Origin: Gammaproteobacteria bacterium 42_54_T18 | GTDB lineage: Bacteria; Pseudomonadota; Gammaproteobacteria; Pseudomonadales; Ketobacteraceae | Direction of reading: 5' to 3' | Assembly: GCA_002163245.1 (NCBI GenBank) | Contig: MAAL01000127.1 | Location: 186,001 to 250,000, forward strand | Length of the DNA stretch: 64,000 bases | Shown here: one piece after another, positions 8,270 to 16,411 of the stretch | How positions within the stretch are numbered: the first letter of the stretch is position 1 | How the letters are laid out: the number at the start of each line of letters is the position of its first letter | The notes under the pieces: generated by a model | Databases searched by the model: none | Told to the model about the DNA's origin: nothing | The model's input: the letters and a program-made list of their open reading frames with translations, nothing else | Position numbers and translations under genes: made by a program

Positions 8270-9538
8270 CTAACGACGAAGCACATGGCCATAAATTGAT
8301 GTATCGAAGGGTTGATTTTCTAACCACAAAGTAACATCATCCAGGCTAACAGCGACCTCCTCAAACTCCCAACGTAACAACTGTCGATCTAATTTGTTGG
8401 CTAGTTTCCAGCCACTACTATCATAAACGGCAATAACTGCATAAACCCGATCATTGCCCTGTTCTAATGGCAAAGGAATCTTCCAACCTGAACCAGTTTT
8501 GATGATCTGAATCATTCCGAGGCGATCAAGCGATAAAGCTAACAATGTTTTTGCCGAATCAGATCGCCAATGTAGCGCACACAAATTCTTCAAAGACACC
8601 GATTGAAACCAACGATCATCAACCAGTTCAAGCCGTTGTTCAGGTACATCCTCACACTTCCCTGGATGACCGGAAACTCTACTACTTAATATTAATAATC
8701 TCTGCGATGCGAACCGTTGTTCTTCTGAAACATCTCCTCTCTGACTCAATGCTTGTGTCTTCAACGTGTATTCAGTGGACACACTTTGGTCAAAAATGCG
8801 ATTCCCTAAATCAACCAACTCATCTACGTCATTTTTGTTCAGTACGTTCTCATTTTTTTTCCACCCAACGACAGCAACGACGAGAAACAATAACAACACA
8901 ATACTTGTAAACATTAGCGATCGCTTTGCAGCGGTTACGCGATGCCTACCTTCTACTGTCCCCTGGCCCTTCGATAAGCACTGCCTTACATCGCTAATAT
9001 TCTGTACCAATCGAACATTAACTTTTTCAGTATCTATTCCATCCGCCAATAGCTCATCAACATTTGGCACATCCATTTGGTTAGCGGCTAGCAGATAAAT
9101 TACATCACAATCTTGGTCTACCCATTGCTGCAATTGAGAGGATGCCACTTGAAACTTATCTTTTATTCTATCGACAAATGCTATTTCGCCGTTACTCTTC
9201 ACTGCACCCGTAACAAAAAATATGCAATCCCCTTCTTGCGGGAGAACATTACACAATTGTTTTTTCTGATGTAAAACATGGGCACAATACAGCCCCAATT
9301 GCCAACTATCCCCTTGATCAATGGGTTTATCAACATCCACCCTATAACTGCCATGACCAAATTCTCGGTGAATCAGCCCTGTGCCTTTTTTAACAAAATC
9401 ATGATACCGGTCACTGATGGCTAAAGGCTCCGCCATACCATCAAGACATACCACCGACTTAATATCTGGATCTTCTTCCGTAATGGCCTGAACTCGAACC
9501 GGGCCTTGTGTTGTTGCGATATAAATAAAGGTCTGCAT
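8270..9538 (-). CDS. Membrane protein with N-terminal Lon (S16)-like Ser-Lys domain
   Basis: This 422-residue protein has a cytoplasmic N-terminal half, one membrane span (about residues 207-226) and a periplasmic C-terminal part of no known family. The N-terminal domain resembles the proteolytic domain of Lon. GDSWQLGLYCAHVL (Ser78) sits where Lon has the GPSAG serine motif. FVTGAVKSNGEIAFVDRIKD (with Lys126) matches the Lon strand-turn-helix that carries the catalytic lysine. The spacing of 48 residues compares with 43 in E. coli Lon. No AAA+ ATPase domain is present. It is the last gene of the 14-gene minus-strand cluster, 19 bp after its neighbour. It could be a regulatory peptidase or an inactive scaffold. 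The fold assignment rests on motif order and is an inference; the topology is clear. Confidence 0.55.
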   Translation of the reverse strand: MQTFIYIATTQGPVRVQAITEEDPDIKSVVCLDGMAEPLAISDRYHDFVKKGTGLIHREFGHGSYRVDVDKPIDQGDSWQLGLYCAHVLHQKKQLCNVLPQEGDCIFFVTGAVKSNGEIAFVDRIKDKFQVASSQLQQWVDQDCDVIYLLAANQMDVPNVDELLADGIDTEKVNVRLVQNISDVRQCLSKGQGTVEGRHRVTAAKRSLMFTSIVLLLFLVVAVVGWKKNENVLNKNDVDELVDLGNRIFDQSVSTEYTLKTQALSQRGDVSEEQRFASQRLLILSSRVSGHPGKCEDVPEQRLELVDDRWFQSVSLKNLCALHWRSDSAKTLLALSLDRLGMIQIIKTGSGWKIPLPLEQGNDRVYAVIAVYDSSGWKLANKLDRQLLRWEFEEVAVSLDDVTLWLENQPFDTSIYGHVLRR

Positions 9539-9557
9539 ACCATCCAGTATAGCTGTA

Positions 9558-10118
9558 TTAAATCAAACTCAATTCCGCATCTGCATTTTGGACAATTACC
9601 AACCGCTTATCTTCAACTTCCAACAATAGCTGAGCACTTTGATCCTTTAATGGAGGAAACTGTAATCGCCCGACTTCTGACGACAGGCTTGCGATAATCA
9701 CGGGGCGGTGTCCATCAGCCATGCCTGATTCTGCATGAACAGTAAGCAATACATAGATCTGATCTGCATTGGCTCGCGAGGGTTTAAAGACTAATGTGAA
9801 AGCGCGTGTTTTACGTTGTACCAAAGGCTCACCACTTGCCGCCTGTGCCTGGCTTGGTGCAGTAGCGACCCGGGAGCTTTCTAGTAAGCTATAAAATTGA
9901 CGACGCAAGACTAAGTCACGGCTAATCGCTGCCCTCACCTTAGACTCATCAACGGATGCTGTACCATGTACATAGTGCACAAGCTCTCCAAACAGAACAG
10001 GTGTGATTGATTTAACTGCTGATTTCGTGCCATATCCTGCTTTTGTAGCTTTTACACCTCTGGCAGCCTGTAATGCAACAAATACGGTTTCAACTGTGCC
10101 TTCAGCGATGCCGTTCAT
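9558..10118 (-). CDS. Cytoplasmic protein of unknown function in kinase/FHA cluster
   Basis: This 186-residue soluble protein has no signal peptide or membrane span. The N-terminal half is helical with a basic GVKATKAGYGTKSAVKS segment and a HYVHGTASVDESKVR segment. The C-terminal half has beta strands (RKTRAFTLVFKPSRA, QIYVLLTVHAES, LLLEVEDKRLVIVQ). I do not recognise the family. The start overlaps the stop of the upstream 541-codon gene by four bases, so the two are likely translationally coupled. Its position between that gene and the Lon-like membrane protein gene suggests the three work together. Confidence 0.6.
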   Translation of the reverse strand: MNGIAEGTVETVFVALQAARGVKATKAGYGTKSAVKSITPVLFGELVHYVHGTASVDESKVRAAISRDLVLRRQFYSLLESSRVATAPSQAQAASGEPLVQRKTRAFTLVFKPSRANADQIYVLLTVHAESGMADGHRPVIIASLSSEVGRLQFPPLKDQSAQLLLEVEDKRLVIVQNADAELSLI

Positions 10119-11740
10119 AAACGATCTCCATACAATGCAATAAACCCACTTTTGAATATGGAAAGATCAGAGCAGAATTCCACTTCACAGCTCTCATTTA
10201 ACCCTTGTAAATGCTTATCACAACGCTGAAGAACACGATCTAACAACTGCACTCCCTCCATATAAGCATCGCAATCCATATTATCCGTTAACACTTTAAA
10301 ACCTTGTCGGTTATTTGCTTTAAAGGCCTTTTGAAACTGTTGAACAAGTTGGTTTAGTACTGGAACTCGCAGTAATAGGTCAGGCCACTGCGCTAATATC
10401 ACCGTTTCAGTAAATAGAGCGGAAGGCTCTCCATCAGCGCTTATCGACAATACGCCACGAACGTTATTCAAGTCTACATCAGACAAACGCTGCAACACCA
10501 ACCCAAAGGCTTCAGACATCTGGCAGTGCAATAAAACATGAAACCCACTATCGCTGGCGTGTTCACTCAACATCTGTAACTGCGTTATTTCTTCATGGTA
10601 AGCAGAATACGTTAGCACTTGTTTTTCTTCCGACAGCAACTCTTTGAGATGATCATTACTTTTGCTTCGTAGTGCTTGCACAAGGCTTGCTTGCCAATCA
10701 CCAAAACATCGCATTCTCATGATGGTTAATGCCATTACCGATGCGGTATCGCCGACTTCAACTATAGGTTGGTAGGTTTCTGCTTGCTGTTTTGTTAAAA
10801 ACTTTGGCATTCTCGTTAATGCGTTAACATCGATACCATCAACATCCGACGTTGTCAGCACTTGTTGTAATACTTCCGGTGGCAACTCAATATCCATACT
10901 GTGAGTCACATTTTTTCGAGCGTCAACACACTGAATCGCAACCCGTAAGTCAAAAAAATTCTCTGCAACGGTACGGTATCGACGAAACCCTAACGAATCC
11001 TCATCCCCTTCCGTTGCTTGTTTCCAAAACCTTATAATAACGTCATCATTAATTGCTAGACGATCTTCCTTCCCCTCTCCTTTATGGTACTCACCCAACC
11101 AGGTCCACAGATGTCGAAACCGTCGCTGTTGCTGAGCGGGCTGTAAATGATCCGCTAAATACTGATAAAGTTTCTGCTGTAAATTTGACGCTAACGTTTT
11201 CACCGTAGATTCGCACTTTGACGGAAAGAGCCCTTCACCTTGCTCAAACAGACCATCCTGTTGTAATACGGCGGGGTCAACATAAACCAAAAATTCTAAC
11301 AAACTGGCTAGCGTAGCAATTCGCGTTGGCGAAAGAGTGAAATCGCTATTGGACAAACGTATCGTTAAACCCTGCTCATTAAGCTGTAAATAGGGCGCTA
11401 CTGGTTCGGGAATGTCAGTAAATGCAGCCCTAAAACGCTTGGGGGTTATCGATTCCTCTAACCAAAAAAAATTCAGCCATACTTTTTGCGTAGTATCTTG
11501 GAATGCACTCTGGAATGAACCCTGCGCAATACCCTTTTCAGACGATTTTCCCATTAAGGTTGCCAGTAGCAAGTAACTTAATTCTAAGGTAGCCTTCCCA
11601 TAATTCCGGCATAAAATCATTTGAGAAAGGTTGTCGATATCATTTTGTCTATATTTAGGCCCACTGATCCCAGGGGCCTCTCTCAACCCGTCAATTGCAT
11701 CAATAAGCTCAGCACTAACACCATACAGGGCTAACGACAT
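10115..11740 (-). CDS. Large cytoplasmic protein of unknown function in kinase/FHA cluster
   Basis: This 541-residue protein is predicted to be cytoplasmic and mostly alpha-helical, with many Gln- and Leu-rich helices (LQQKLYQYLADHLQPAQQQR, LVQQFQKAFKANNRQG). I see no catalytic motif, nucleotide-binding loop or membrane span. It follows the lytic transglycosylase gene by 11 bp and overlaps the next gene by four bases. Its size and lack of enzymatic signatures fit a scaffold or adaptor on the cytoplasmic side of the membrane complex encoded by this cluster; that role is inferred from context only. Confidence 0.6.
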   Translation of the reverse strand: MSLALYGVSAELIDAIDGLREAPGISGPKYRQNDIDNLSQMILCRNYGKATLELSYLLLATLMGKSSEKGIAQGSFQSAFQDTTQKVWLNFFWLEESITPKRFRAAFTDIPEPVAPYLQLNEQGLTIRLSNSDFTLSPTRIATLASLLEFLVYVDPAVLQQDGLFEQGEGLFPSKCESTVKTLASNLQQKLYQYLADHLQPAQQQRRFRHLWTWLGEYHKGEGKEDRLAINDDVIIRFWKQATEGDEDSLGFRRYRTVAENFFDLRVAIQCVDARKNVTHSMDIELPPEVLQQVLTTSDVDGIDVNALTRMPKFLTKQQAETYQPIVEVGDTASVMALTIMRMRCFGDWQASLVQALRSKSNDHLKELLSEEKQVLTYSAYHEEITQLQMLSEHASDSGFHVLLHCQMSEAFGLVLQRLSDVDLNNVRGVLSISADGEPSALFTETVILAQWPDLLLRVPVLNQLVQQFQKAFKANNRQGFKVLTDNMDCDAYMEGVQLLDRVLQRCDKHLQGLNESCEVEFCSDLSIFKSGFIALYGDRL

Positions 11741-11751
11741 ACCATCATAAC

Positions 11752-12522
11752 CTAACGTTCATAGATGCTTTCCCACTGCAACACTTGTTGTCGCCTCTCA
11801 CGTTGATCTGAAGTGTACCCTCTACCCTTGGTAGAGCCTGATCGATAGCCATCTAAATAAGAGTCAACACGTGTGTTGACGACTTTTGCTAAATGCATAT
11901 TTTTTTGTCTTAATCGGTAAAGCTTAGATTGTATACCAAGGTTATCTTTCGCCTTTTCTTTCATATCACGATAACTAGGAGTATAGGCGAGCCAAGAGGG
12001 GGTCTCGTACTGTTGAAAGGTTTTCATTTTCGATAATACCTTATCCACGTATCCTCTAGTCACAGGAATAACTTGATAACTACCATCAGGCTTTGTTACC
12101 CGAGATCCGCCATTATAATGAGATAACGCAAATTCCACCTTGCCATAACGGTTCTGTAACTGCTTTAAAAAAGTAACGCCTGTTCGTATGTTGGTTCGAG
12201 CATCAAATAATAACGCGGGGTTAATACCAAACTCGTCACGAGCCGTTTTTGGCATAATTTGCATGACCCCACGCGCCCCTTTATGACTCACGACATTGGG
12301 GTCAAAGTCAGACTCTACTTGCGCGACCGCTAATACTAATGCGGGGTCAACACCTTGTAGTTTTGCTTCCTCTACCACAATCTCTTTTACTGCATCTCGA
12401 TCTAAGCTGAAACGAGCAAAACTGTGGCTGCTCAGCGCCGTCAATACAATAAAGGAAATAATCACCACCCACTGCATTAGCTGACCCTTTCTTACCTGCT
12501 TATTTTTTATGTTCGTACTCAT
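11752..12522 (-). CDS. SLT-family lytic transglycosylase
   Basis: This 256-residue exported enzyme has a signal peptide or anchor (MQWVVIISFIVLTALSSHSF). Its lysozyme-like SLT domain contains VDPALVLAVAQVESDFDPN, in which the Glu is the catalytic acid, and then SHKGARGVMQIMPKTARDEF, RTGVTFLKQLQNRYG and the FALSHYNGG motif. The family cleaves the MurNAc-GlcNAc bond of peptidoglycan, forming 1,6-anhydro-MurNAc, and is often encoded with envelope-spanning machines to open the wall locally. A positively charged C-terminal tail of about 80 residues follows the domain. ATG at 12522 has GGAGAG just upstream and starts near the hydrophobic segment; a longer frame reaches 12570. It lies between the MotB/ExbD-like gene and the 541-residue protein gene. 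Confidence 0.87.
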   Translation of the reverse strand: MSTNIKNKQVRKGQLMQWVVIISFIVLTALSSHSFARFSLDRDAVKEIVVEEAKLQGVDPALVLAVAQVESDFDPNVVSHKGARGVMQIMPKTARDEFGINPALLFDARTNIRTGVTFLKQLQNRYGKVEFALSHYNGGSRVTKPDGSYQVIPVTRGYVDKVLSKMKTFQQYETPSWLAYTPSYRDMKEKAKDNLGIQSKLYRLRQKNMHLAKVVNTRVDSYLDGYRSGSTKGRGYTSDQRERRQQVLQWESIYER

Positions 12523-12545
12523 AAACACTCTCCGATCAGATAAAC

Positions 12546-13046
12546 TTACAAAGCAAGACGTTTCAACCATGCTTCATCTAATTGGGTTATGGTAAGGTTA
12601 GGGGAAGAAATTTTTTCACGAGCGATCAATGCATCACTTAATGATAAATCAGGTGGTAATGCCAATATATAACGCTTTGTTGTACTAAAGTTTGTACTCG
12701 AATTTGCACCCAAAGTTGCTACATTTAACGGTTGTAACGAAATATCGAAGTACCGATCTTGGTAGAATATAATGATGTTCTCGTCACTAGCTTTCTCATA
12801 AGTCATGTTTTTTTGTGATTCTCGCGATGCACCCTCTCCGGCTGTTGCTCCCTTGTTATTGGCAACAATCTTAACGCCTTCCTTAAAGGTAATATTAGAA
12901 TTACCCACCTTAGATATTGCCAGACTAACAACGTCGTCGCTAGGCATACTCATCGACATCATCGCCAAAATCATCATTGCAAAAAAGGCCATCGCTAATC
13001 CCAGGGCTACCTCAGTCATCGCCTGACTATCGGTTTCAACATTCAT
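12546..13046 (-). CDS. Single-span membrane protein, MotB/ExbD-like N-terminus
   Basis: This 166-residue protein has one N-terminal membrane helix (about residues 10-34, MTEVALGLAMAFFAMMILAM), preceded by a short acidic tail and carrying Glu12 at the membrane entry. The rest is predicted periplasmic. Stator B-type subunits (MotB, ExbD, TolR, ZorB) share this plan of a short cytoplasmic tail, a helix with an essential acidic residue and a periplasmic domain. The periplasmic part has no visible OmpA-type peptidoglycan-binding motif. It starts one base after the stop of the 310-codon gene. The cluster also encodes a MotA/TolQ-like protein, so a stator-like pair is possible. That reading is an inference from architecture. 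Confidence 0.55.
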   Translation of the reverse strand: MNVETDSQAMTEVALGLAMAFFAMMILAMMSMSMPSDDVVSLAISKVGNSNITFKEGVKIVANNKGATAGEGASRESQKNMTYEKASDENIIIFYQDRYFDISLQPLNVATLGANSSTNFSTTKRYILALPPDLSLSDALIAREKISSPNLTITQLDEAWLKRLAL

Positions 13047-13047
13047 A

Positions 13048-13980
13048 CTACCAATCCCTTGGGTTTCGAGCGGGTTTGCTATATCGTAAACTGATCTTTT
13101 TCACGGTATACGTATTCCCTGAAATCTGTACCAGGCCACTGACATTTAGCGTTTCCAATAACTTATTCAAATTCCTACTCAGTTTGGCATTACTGATATT
13201 TGATTTGTACCAATATTCTGTTCGTGTTGCCCCACCATAAGTAATACGGTGAGATTCATAACCGGAAAATATCACCAGATACTCTTCAAACTCCATCACT
13301 TCTGCTTGTGTAAAGTCATCAAAAATAAGTTGGTATGCCCCTACTCCTTGAGACGCGAGATTACCTTCATTCTCCGGGGGGTCACTCCGGTTAACCATCC
13401 AAGACAATTTTTCAGCCAATACACTTCCAACATCATTCGCAATGATTTTTGAGTGATCCCCAATTGATCGAAGCAAACAATCACGATTGCATTGCTGTGG
13501 GGCATTCCAACCTTCAGGGTAATCCAATTCTACATTCCCCAGTCGCTGACCCGTTTGCACATTTAATAAACGTCCCTCTATTCGCACTTTCACCTTTGTT
13601 GTATAGCTATGCTGATATGCGGTGGAATAAATACTAAACAGTACAACAACATCAATGGGAGGACGACGAATGGATTTTGCAATATCAATTAATTCTGCGT
13701 CGGTTCTACGCACTCTTCCCTGTACAAAGTTCTCCAGCGTTACAGCAGTTTCATCAAAAACATCAAAACCTACGTCATGTAATTGATTCGAAAGCGCATT
13801 TAACACACGGTGAAAAACTTGGCTATTGCGCGCAACGGTATCGCCGTCGACATCTTCGCCCATAATCAAAATATTCGGCCGATCGGCCGCTTGTGCTGGC
13901 GTTATCACGGCAATTAATACAAGGCACAGGCCCGTATAAAACCATACCGGCCAAATCTTACCCTTTATCAATCTCTGCAT
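13048..13980 (-). CDS. Periplasmic protein, paralogue of the FHA protein's periplasmic half
   Basis: The 310-residue protein has a signal peptide (WFYTGLCLVLIAVITPAQAA). Its N-terminal alpha/beta domain opens NILIMGEDVDGDTVARNSQV and contains IDVVVLFSIYSTAY, resembling TolB-N or CsgG-like folds. A C-terminal domain of about 100 residues follows. The whole mature protein aligns by eye with residues 38-300 of the FHA-domain membrane protein at 18045-20027. For example, CNRDCLLRSIGDHSKIIAND pairs with CVGRCLQSALSDYARQIGRD, and YQLIFDDFTQAEVMEFEEYL pairs with YHLTFLQFAHGELLSFEQYF. ATG at 13980 is chosen because GGAGAG lies five bases upstream. It may be a secreted partner that forms mixed assemblies with the FHA protein. 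Function unknown. Confidence 0.6.
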   Translation of the reverse strand: MQRLIKGKIWPVWFYTGLCLVLIAVITPAQAADRPNILIMGEDVDGDTVARNSQVFHRVLNALSNQLHDVGFDVFDETAVTLENFVQGRVRRTDAELIDIAKSIRRPPIDVVVLFSIYSTAYQHSYTTKVKVRIEGRLLNVQTGQRLGNVELDYPEGWNAPQQCNRDCLLRSIGDHSKIIANDVGSVLAEKLSWMVNRSDPPENEGNLASQGVGAYQLIFDDFTQAEVMEFEEYLVIFSGYESHRITYGGATRTEYWYKSNISNAKLSRNLNKLLETLNVSGLVQISGNTYTVKKISLRYSKPARNPRDW

Positions 13981-14012
13981 TAGCGCTCTCCTGATACACA
14001 AAACGTTCTTAA

Positions 14013-14035
14013 CTCTGGTTATGGATAACTCAGAG
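14013..14035 (-). other. 10-bp hairpin with one bulge in the gap inside the cluster
   Basis: The only long gap in the minus-strand cluster (13981-14178) holds a hairpin of two 5-bp blocks around a GG loop with a one-base bulge, about 32 bp upstream of the 310-codon gene. It could mark an internal promoter, an operator or an RNA processing site. Read on the plus strand it is followed by a short T run, but no plus-strand gene ends here. Confidence 0.35.
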
Positions 14036-14178
14036 CCTTTTTATGATACAGCTGATACAACAATGCCGATCTAACCGTTCTATCTCATCGCTCTATTCAA
14101 TAATTTTAGTCTATTTGTTTGATTTTAGAGGGTTATTTTTATTTTGGAGGTTCTAGCTTGGAAGGCTGGTTTGATGAC

Positions 14179-14886
14179 TTAGCTACATTGACCGCTTTCA
14201 GGTAAAAAACCAACACCCTGTTCAAAGGCTTGACCATCCACCTGTATATTACGAATATTCACTCCTTCCATGTGTCTCTTATACTCAGCACTTACATGCT
14301 TAGCTGCCATAAATTTTCCGGATGTGGTATTTGACAACTGCGTTAACAAATGAATATCCAAACTTCGCGGAAATAACCGAACGGGTTGTCCTTCCCCTAC
14401 AAGCGTCTGTAACCGGGATGTCTCTTCAACTGAAACTTCACCACTAATCACCCGAATAAAACCACTCACGGTTCCAACGCCAACTTCAATAGCTCGTAAA
14501 CGCCCACCGCTCCACTTCCCTAGGCGTACACCACAATTATATAACCTCTGCTGAATCCACGCCCGCTCATTAACATCGGTAGGCCATGTAAAAACAATAT
14601 CTGGGCCTTCGCCTGCCTCCAGTTTCGATAACCATAAACGGCTTTGTTTATTCTCTGTAAACGCCTTTTCTATACCCTTCTTTTGTGTAAGAGTCTGCGA
14701 TACAGGCGTTGGAGGCGGTTCCGGTAGCGACACCACTTTCATGTTAGCAATAACCTCAACACGTTTAATATTGGTGATATCGGACGTATTTTCCGCACGG
14801 TCAACACTGTAATCTAAATAATTAACAATCAACACCAACCAGATTGCCCACGCGATATACCATCGGTGTTGTTGCCATTTATTCAT
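14179..14886 (-). CDS. Single-span membrane protein of unknown function in kinase/FHA cluster
   Basis: This 235-residue protein has an N-terminal membrane helix (WYIAWAIWLVLIVNYLDYSV). A short Pro-rich stretch (LPEPPPTPVS) and a periplasmic domain containing VFTWPTDVNERAWIQQRLYN and WSGGRLRAIEVGVGTVSGFI follow. The plan of inner-membrane anchor, proline-rich linker and periplasmic domain is like TonB- or GspC-type linkers, but no TonB C-terminal motif is visible. ATG at 14886 is preferred, with AGGA upstream; GTG at 14892 is an alternative. The start overlaps the stop of the preceding gene. Last gene before the 198-bp gap. Confidence 0.6.
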   Translation of the reverse strand: MNKWQQHRWYIAWAIWLVLIVNYLDYSVDRAENTSDITNIKRVEVIANMKVVSLPEPPPTPVSQTLTQKKGIEKAFTENKQSRLWLSKLEAGEGPDIVFTWPTDVNERAWIQQRLYNCGVRLGKWSGGRLRAIEVGVGTVSGFIRVISGEVSVEETSRLQTLVGEGQPVRLFPRSLDIHLLTQLSNTTSGKFMAAKHVSAEYKRHMEGVNIRNIQVDGQAFEQGVGFLPESGQCS

Positions 14887-15346
14887 TAACACCGAGTCCT
14901 AACGCTTGCAGTTCCATCCGCTGAGCTAACTCTCGTAATGCACCTCTTCGCTTAGACGCTGCCCCGTATTGCATACTATGTTGCCTATTTTCTTGGATAC
15001 TGTTTTGAATGGTGCCATGAACTGCCTCTTGAACAGTTTGTTCCCGCTCCTCACCATACGGTAACGGCATAGGGTCTTTGTTTTCTGTACTTTTATTTCC
15101 TATATCTTGTTTCTTTCTTGCCATCAATAACGCTTCTTTTTCAGCAAGTAACTCATATAACGCCTCTCGTTCCGAGGTGACATCATCAAGTTTTTTTTGT
15201 AATTCGTGTTTTACTGATTCCATCGTTATTTTTGCGTTATCCGGTGAGAACCACGATGTCGCAAAGATCTGTTCAATACGGGGGGATTCTTGATAAGCCA
15301 AGTAACCGATGGAACTAACAACCGCGATTAAAAATAGAGTTTTCAT
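14879..15346 (-). CDS. Anchored periplasmic coiled-coil protein
   Basis: This 155-residue protein has an N-terminal hydrophobic helix (LFLIAVVSSIGYLAY). A coiled coil follows from about residue 40 to 72 (ESVKHELQKKLDDVTSEREA, then LYELLAEKEALLMARK), then a Gln-rich segment and a C-terminal helix ending GLGVNE. No catalytic motif is visible. It overlaps the MotA/TolQ-like gene upstream by four bases and the next gene downstream by eight, so it is part of a tightly coupled set. It may bridge membrane and periplasmic parts of the complex. Confidence 0.6.
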   Translation of the reverse strand: MKTLFLIAVVSSIGYLAYQESPRIEQIFATSWFSPDNAKITMESVKHELQKKLDDVTSEREALYELLAEKEALLMARKKQDIGNKSTENKDPMPLPYGEEREQTVQEAVHGTIQNSIQENRQHSMQYGAASKRRGALRELAQRMELQALGLGVNE

Positions 15347-15936
15347 GGTTTTTCTCCTGTTTCAAGGCCATTTTTAAACTTAACTCCTGCATCACATGCA
15401 TCAAGTGTTAAGCGCACATACTTCAACGAAATTAAGGCTCGTAAACAATTGGCCGTTGGCAAACCCACCACTGTTGTCATAAATGCAGTAGAAAAATGCC
15501 TAGTTAGCTCCTGAATAATGCTCTGTATGGTTGTTGGATCAATGGTTTTATCTGATAACGCCCCAATACCCAAGCTAATACCTAACAACGTAAACGTTAA
15601 GGATAAAGTTGCAATACCTCCAGCGGTTTGCTGCCCAAGTTCTAACCAAAACGCTGATTCCTTATTAGAACTCAAACGATGAAACGAAAACAATGCCACT
15701 GCAAGTAATACACAATACATCAGCGCATAACCCCATCCAAAAACCTGTTGCATCCATTCGAATAACACATTTAATCGCTGATCAGTGATATAACTTGCTA
15801 GTGCTAACAAAATAACCCCAACGCCCATCACAGACAAAAACATCCAAGACTTTTCCGGTAACCTAAACCACCCTCGCTCCGTTATGGTTCGGGATGGATT
15901 TTCAGCGGTAGCTGCTGCTGACAATGACGCCGTCAT
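15343..15936 (-). CDS. MotA/TolQ/ExbB-like proton-channel subunit
   Basis: This 197-residue protein has four membrane helices (about residues 30-50, 65-87, 107-130 and 145-172). Helices 3 and 4 carry the family pattern. GGIATLSLTFTLLGISLGIG matches the TolQ/ExbB 'LLGLLGTVxGL' helix, and HFSTAFMTTVVGLPTA matches the 'A.TTA.GL..AIP' helix. MotA/TolQ/ExbB proteins form the pentameric shell of proton-driven stators that power flagella, Tol-Pal, TonB or Zorya complexes. Tol and Ton genes are absent here, so this copy probably serves the surrounding cluster. The protein is shorter than TolQ (about 230). The neighbouring genes overlap at both ends. Confidence 0.7.
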   Translation of the reverse strand: MTASLSAAATAENPSRTITERGWFRLPEKSWMFLSVMGVGVILLALASYITDQRLNVLFEWMQQVFGWGYALMYCVLLAVALFSFHRLSSNKESAFWLELGQQTAGGIATLSLTFTLLGISLGIGALSDKTIDPTTIQSIIQELTRHFSTAFMTTVVGLPTANCLRALISLKYVRLTLDACDAGVKFKNGLETGEKP

Positions 15937-16385
15937 TATCGTCGCCCTCTTTTACTTTCTAAAATCGACTGACTATCAAGATTCAGTTGCTGCAACCAAA
16001 AATCAACAATATGTTGGTTTGCTTCAACACTGGCATGTACCAAAAATGTTGTCTCATAATGATCAAATGCTTTTTTTACCATTGGATCATTAGCCCCTAG
16101 CAAACGGTCATCACGAATCACCATTCGCTCCATATCCATCAATCGGCGCTGACTCAAAGCGATCTTCCGCTTACGTTCAATAGGAGAAAACTCCTCTTGC
16201 ACAACAATTTCCATTAGGGATGAACGCTCTCGCTCCAAATTTGATAACGTTCTACTTTCTGCATGAAGCAACGTGATGGAGCTAACAAATAACGTCATAC
16301 CAAAAAACACGCCTCGCATTACATCTCTAAATATCGATTTGTTTTTTTGTGCATGTTGAGTGCTCATTTTTTTCATGTCTAACAT
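15936..16385 (-). CDS. Periplasmic helical protein of unknown function
   Basis: The 149-residue protein has a hydrophobic N-terminal segment (VMRGVFFGMTLFVSSITLLH) that ends in an AES-type cleavage site. A charged, almost wholly helical mature part follows (RTLSNLERERSSLMEIVVQE, then FSPIERKRKIALSQRRLMDM). ATG at 16385 has AGAGGG seven bases upstream. The stop overlaps the start of the MotA/TolQ-like gene by one base, so the two are probably made together. I do not recognise the family. It may be a small periplasmic assembly factor or subunit of the same complex. Confidence 0.58.
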   Translation of the reverse strand: MLDMKKMSTQHAQKNKSIFRDVMRGVFFGMTLFVSSITLLHAESRTLSNLERERSSLMEIVVQEEFSPIERKRKIALSQRRLMDMERMVIRDDRLLGANDPMVKKAFDHYETTFLVHASVEANQHIVDFWLQQLNLDSQSILESKRGRR

Positions 16386-16411
16386 AATATCGCCCTCTTT
16401 TTATGACAGTG

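Noticed and set aside
12546-15936. Zorya or flagellar stator genes
   Set aside because: The MotA/TolQ-like and single-span proteins suggest a stator, but no OmpA-type wall-binding domain, helicase or ZorC/ZorD-like partner is present, so the named system is not supported.
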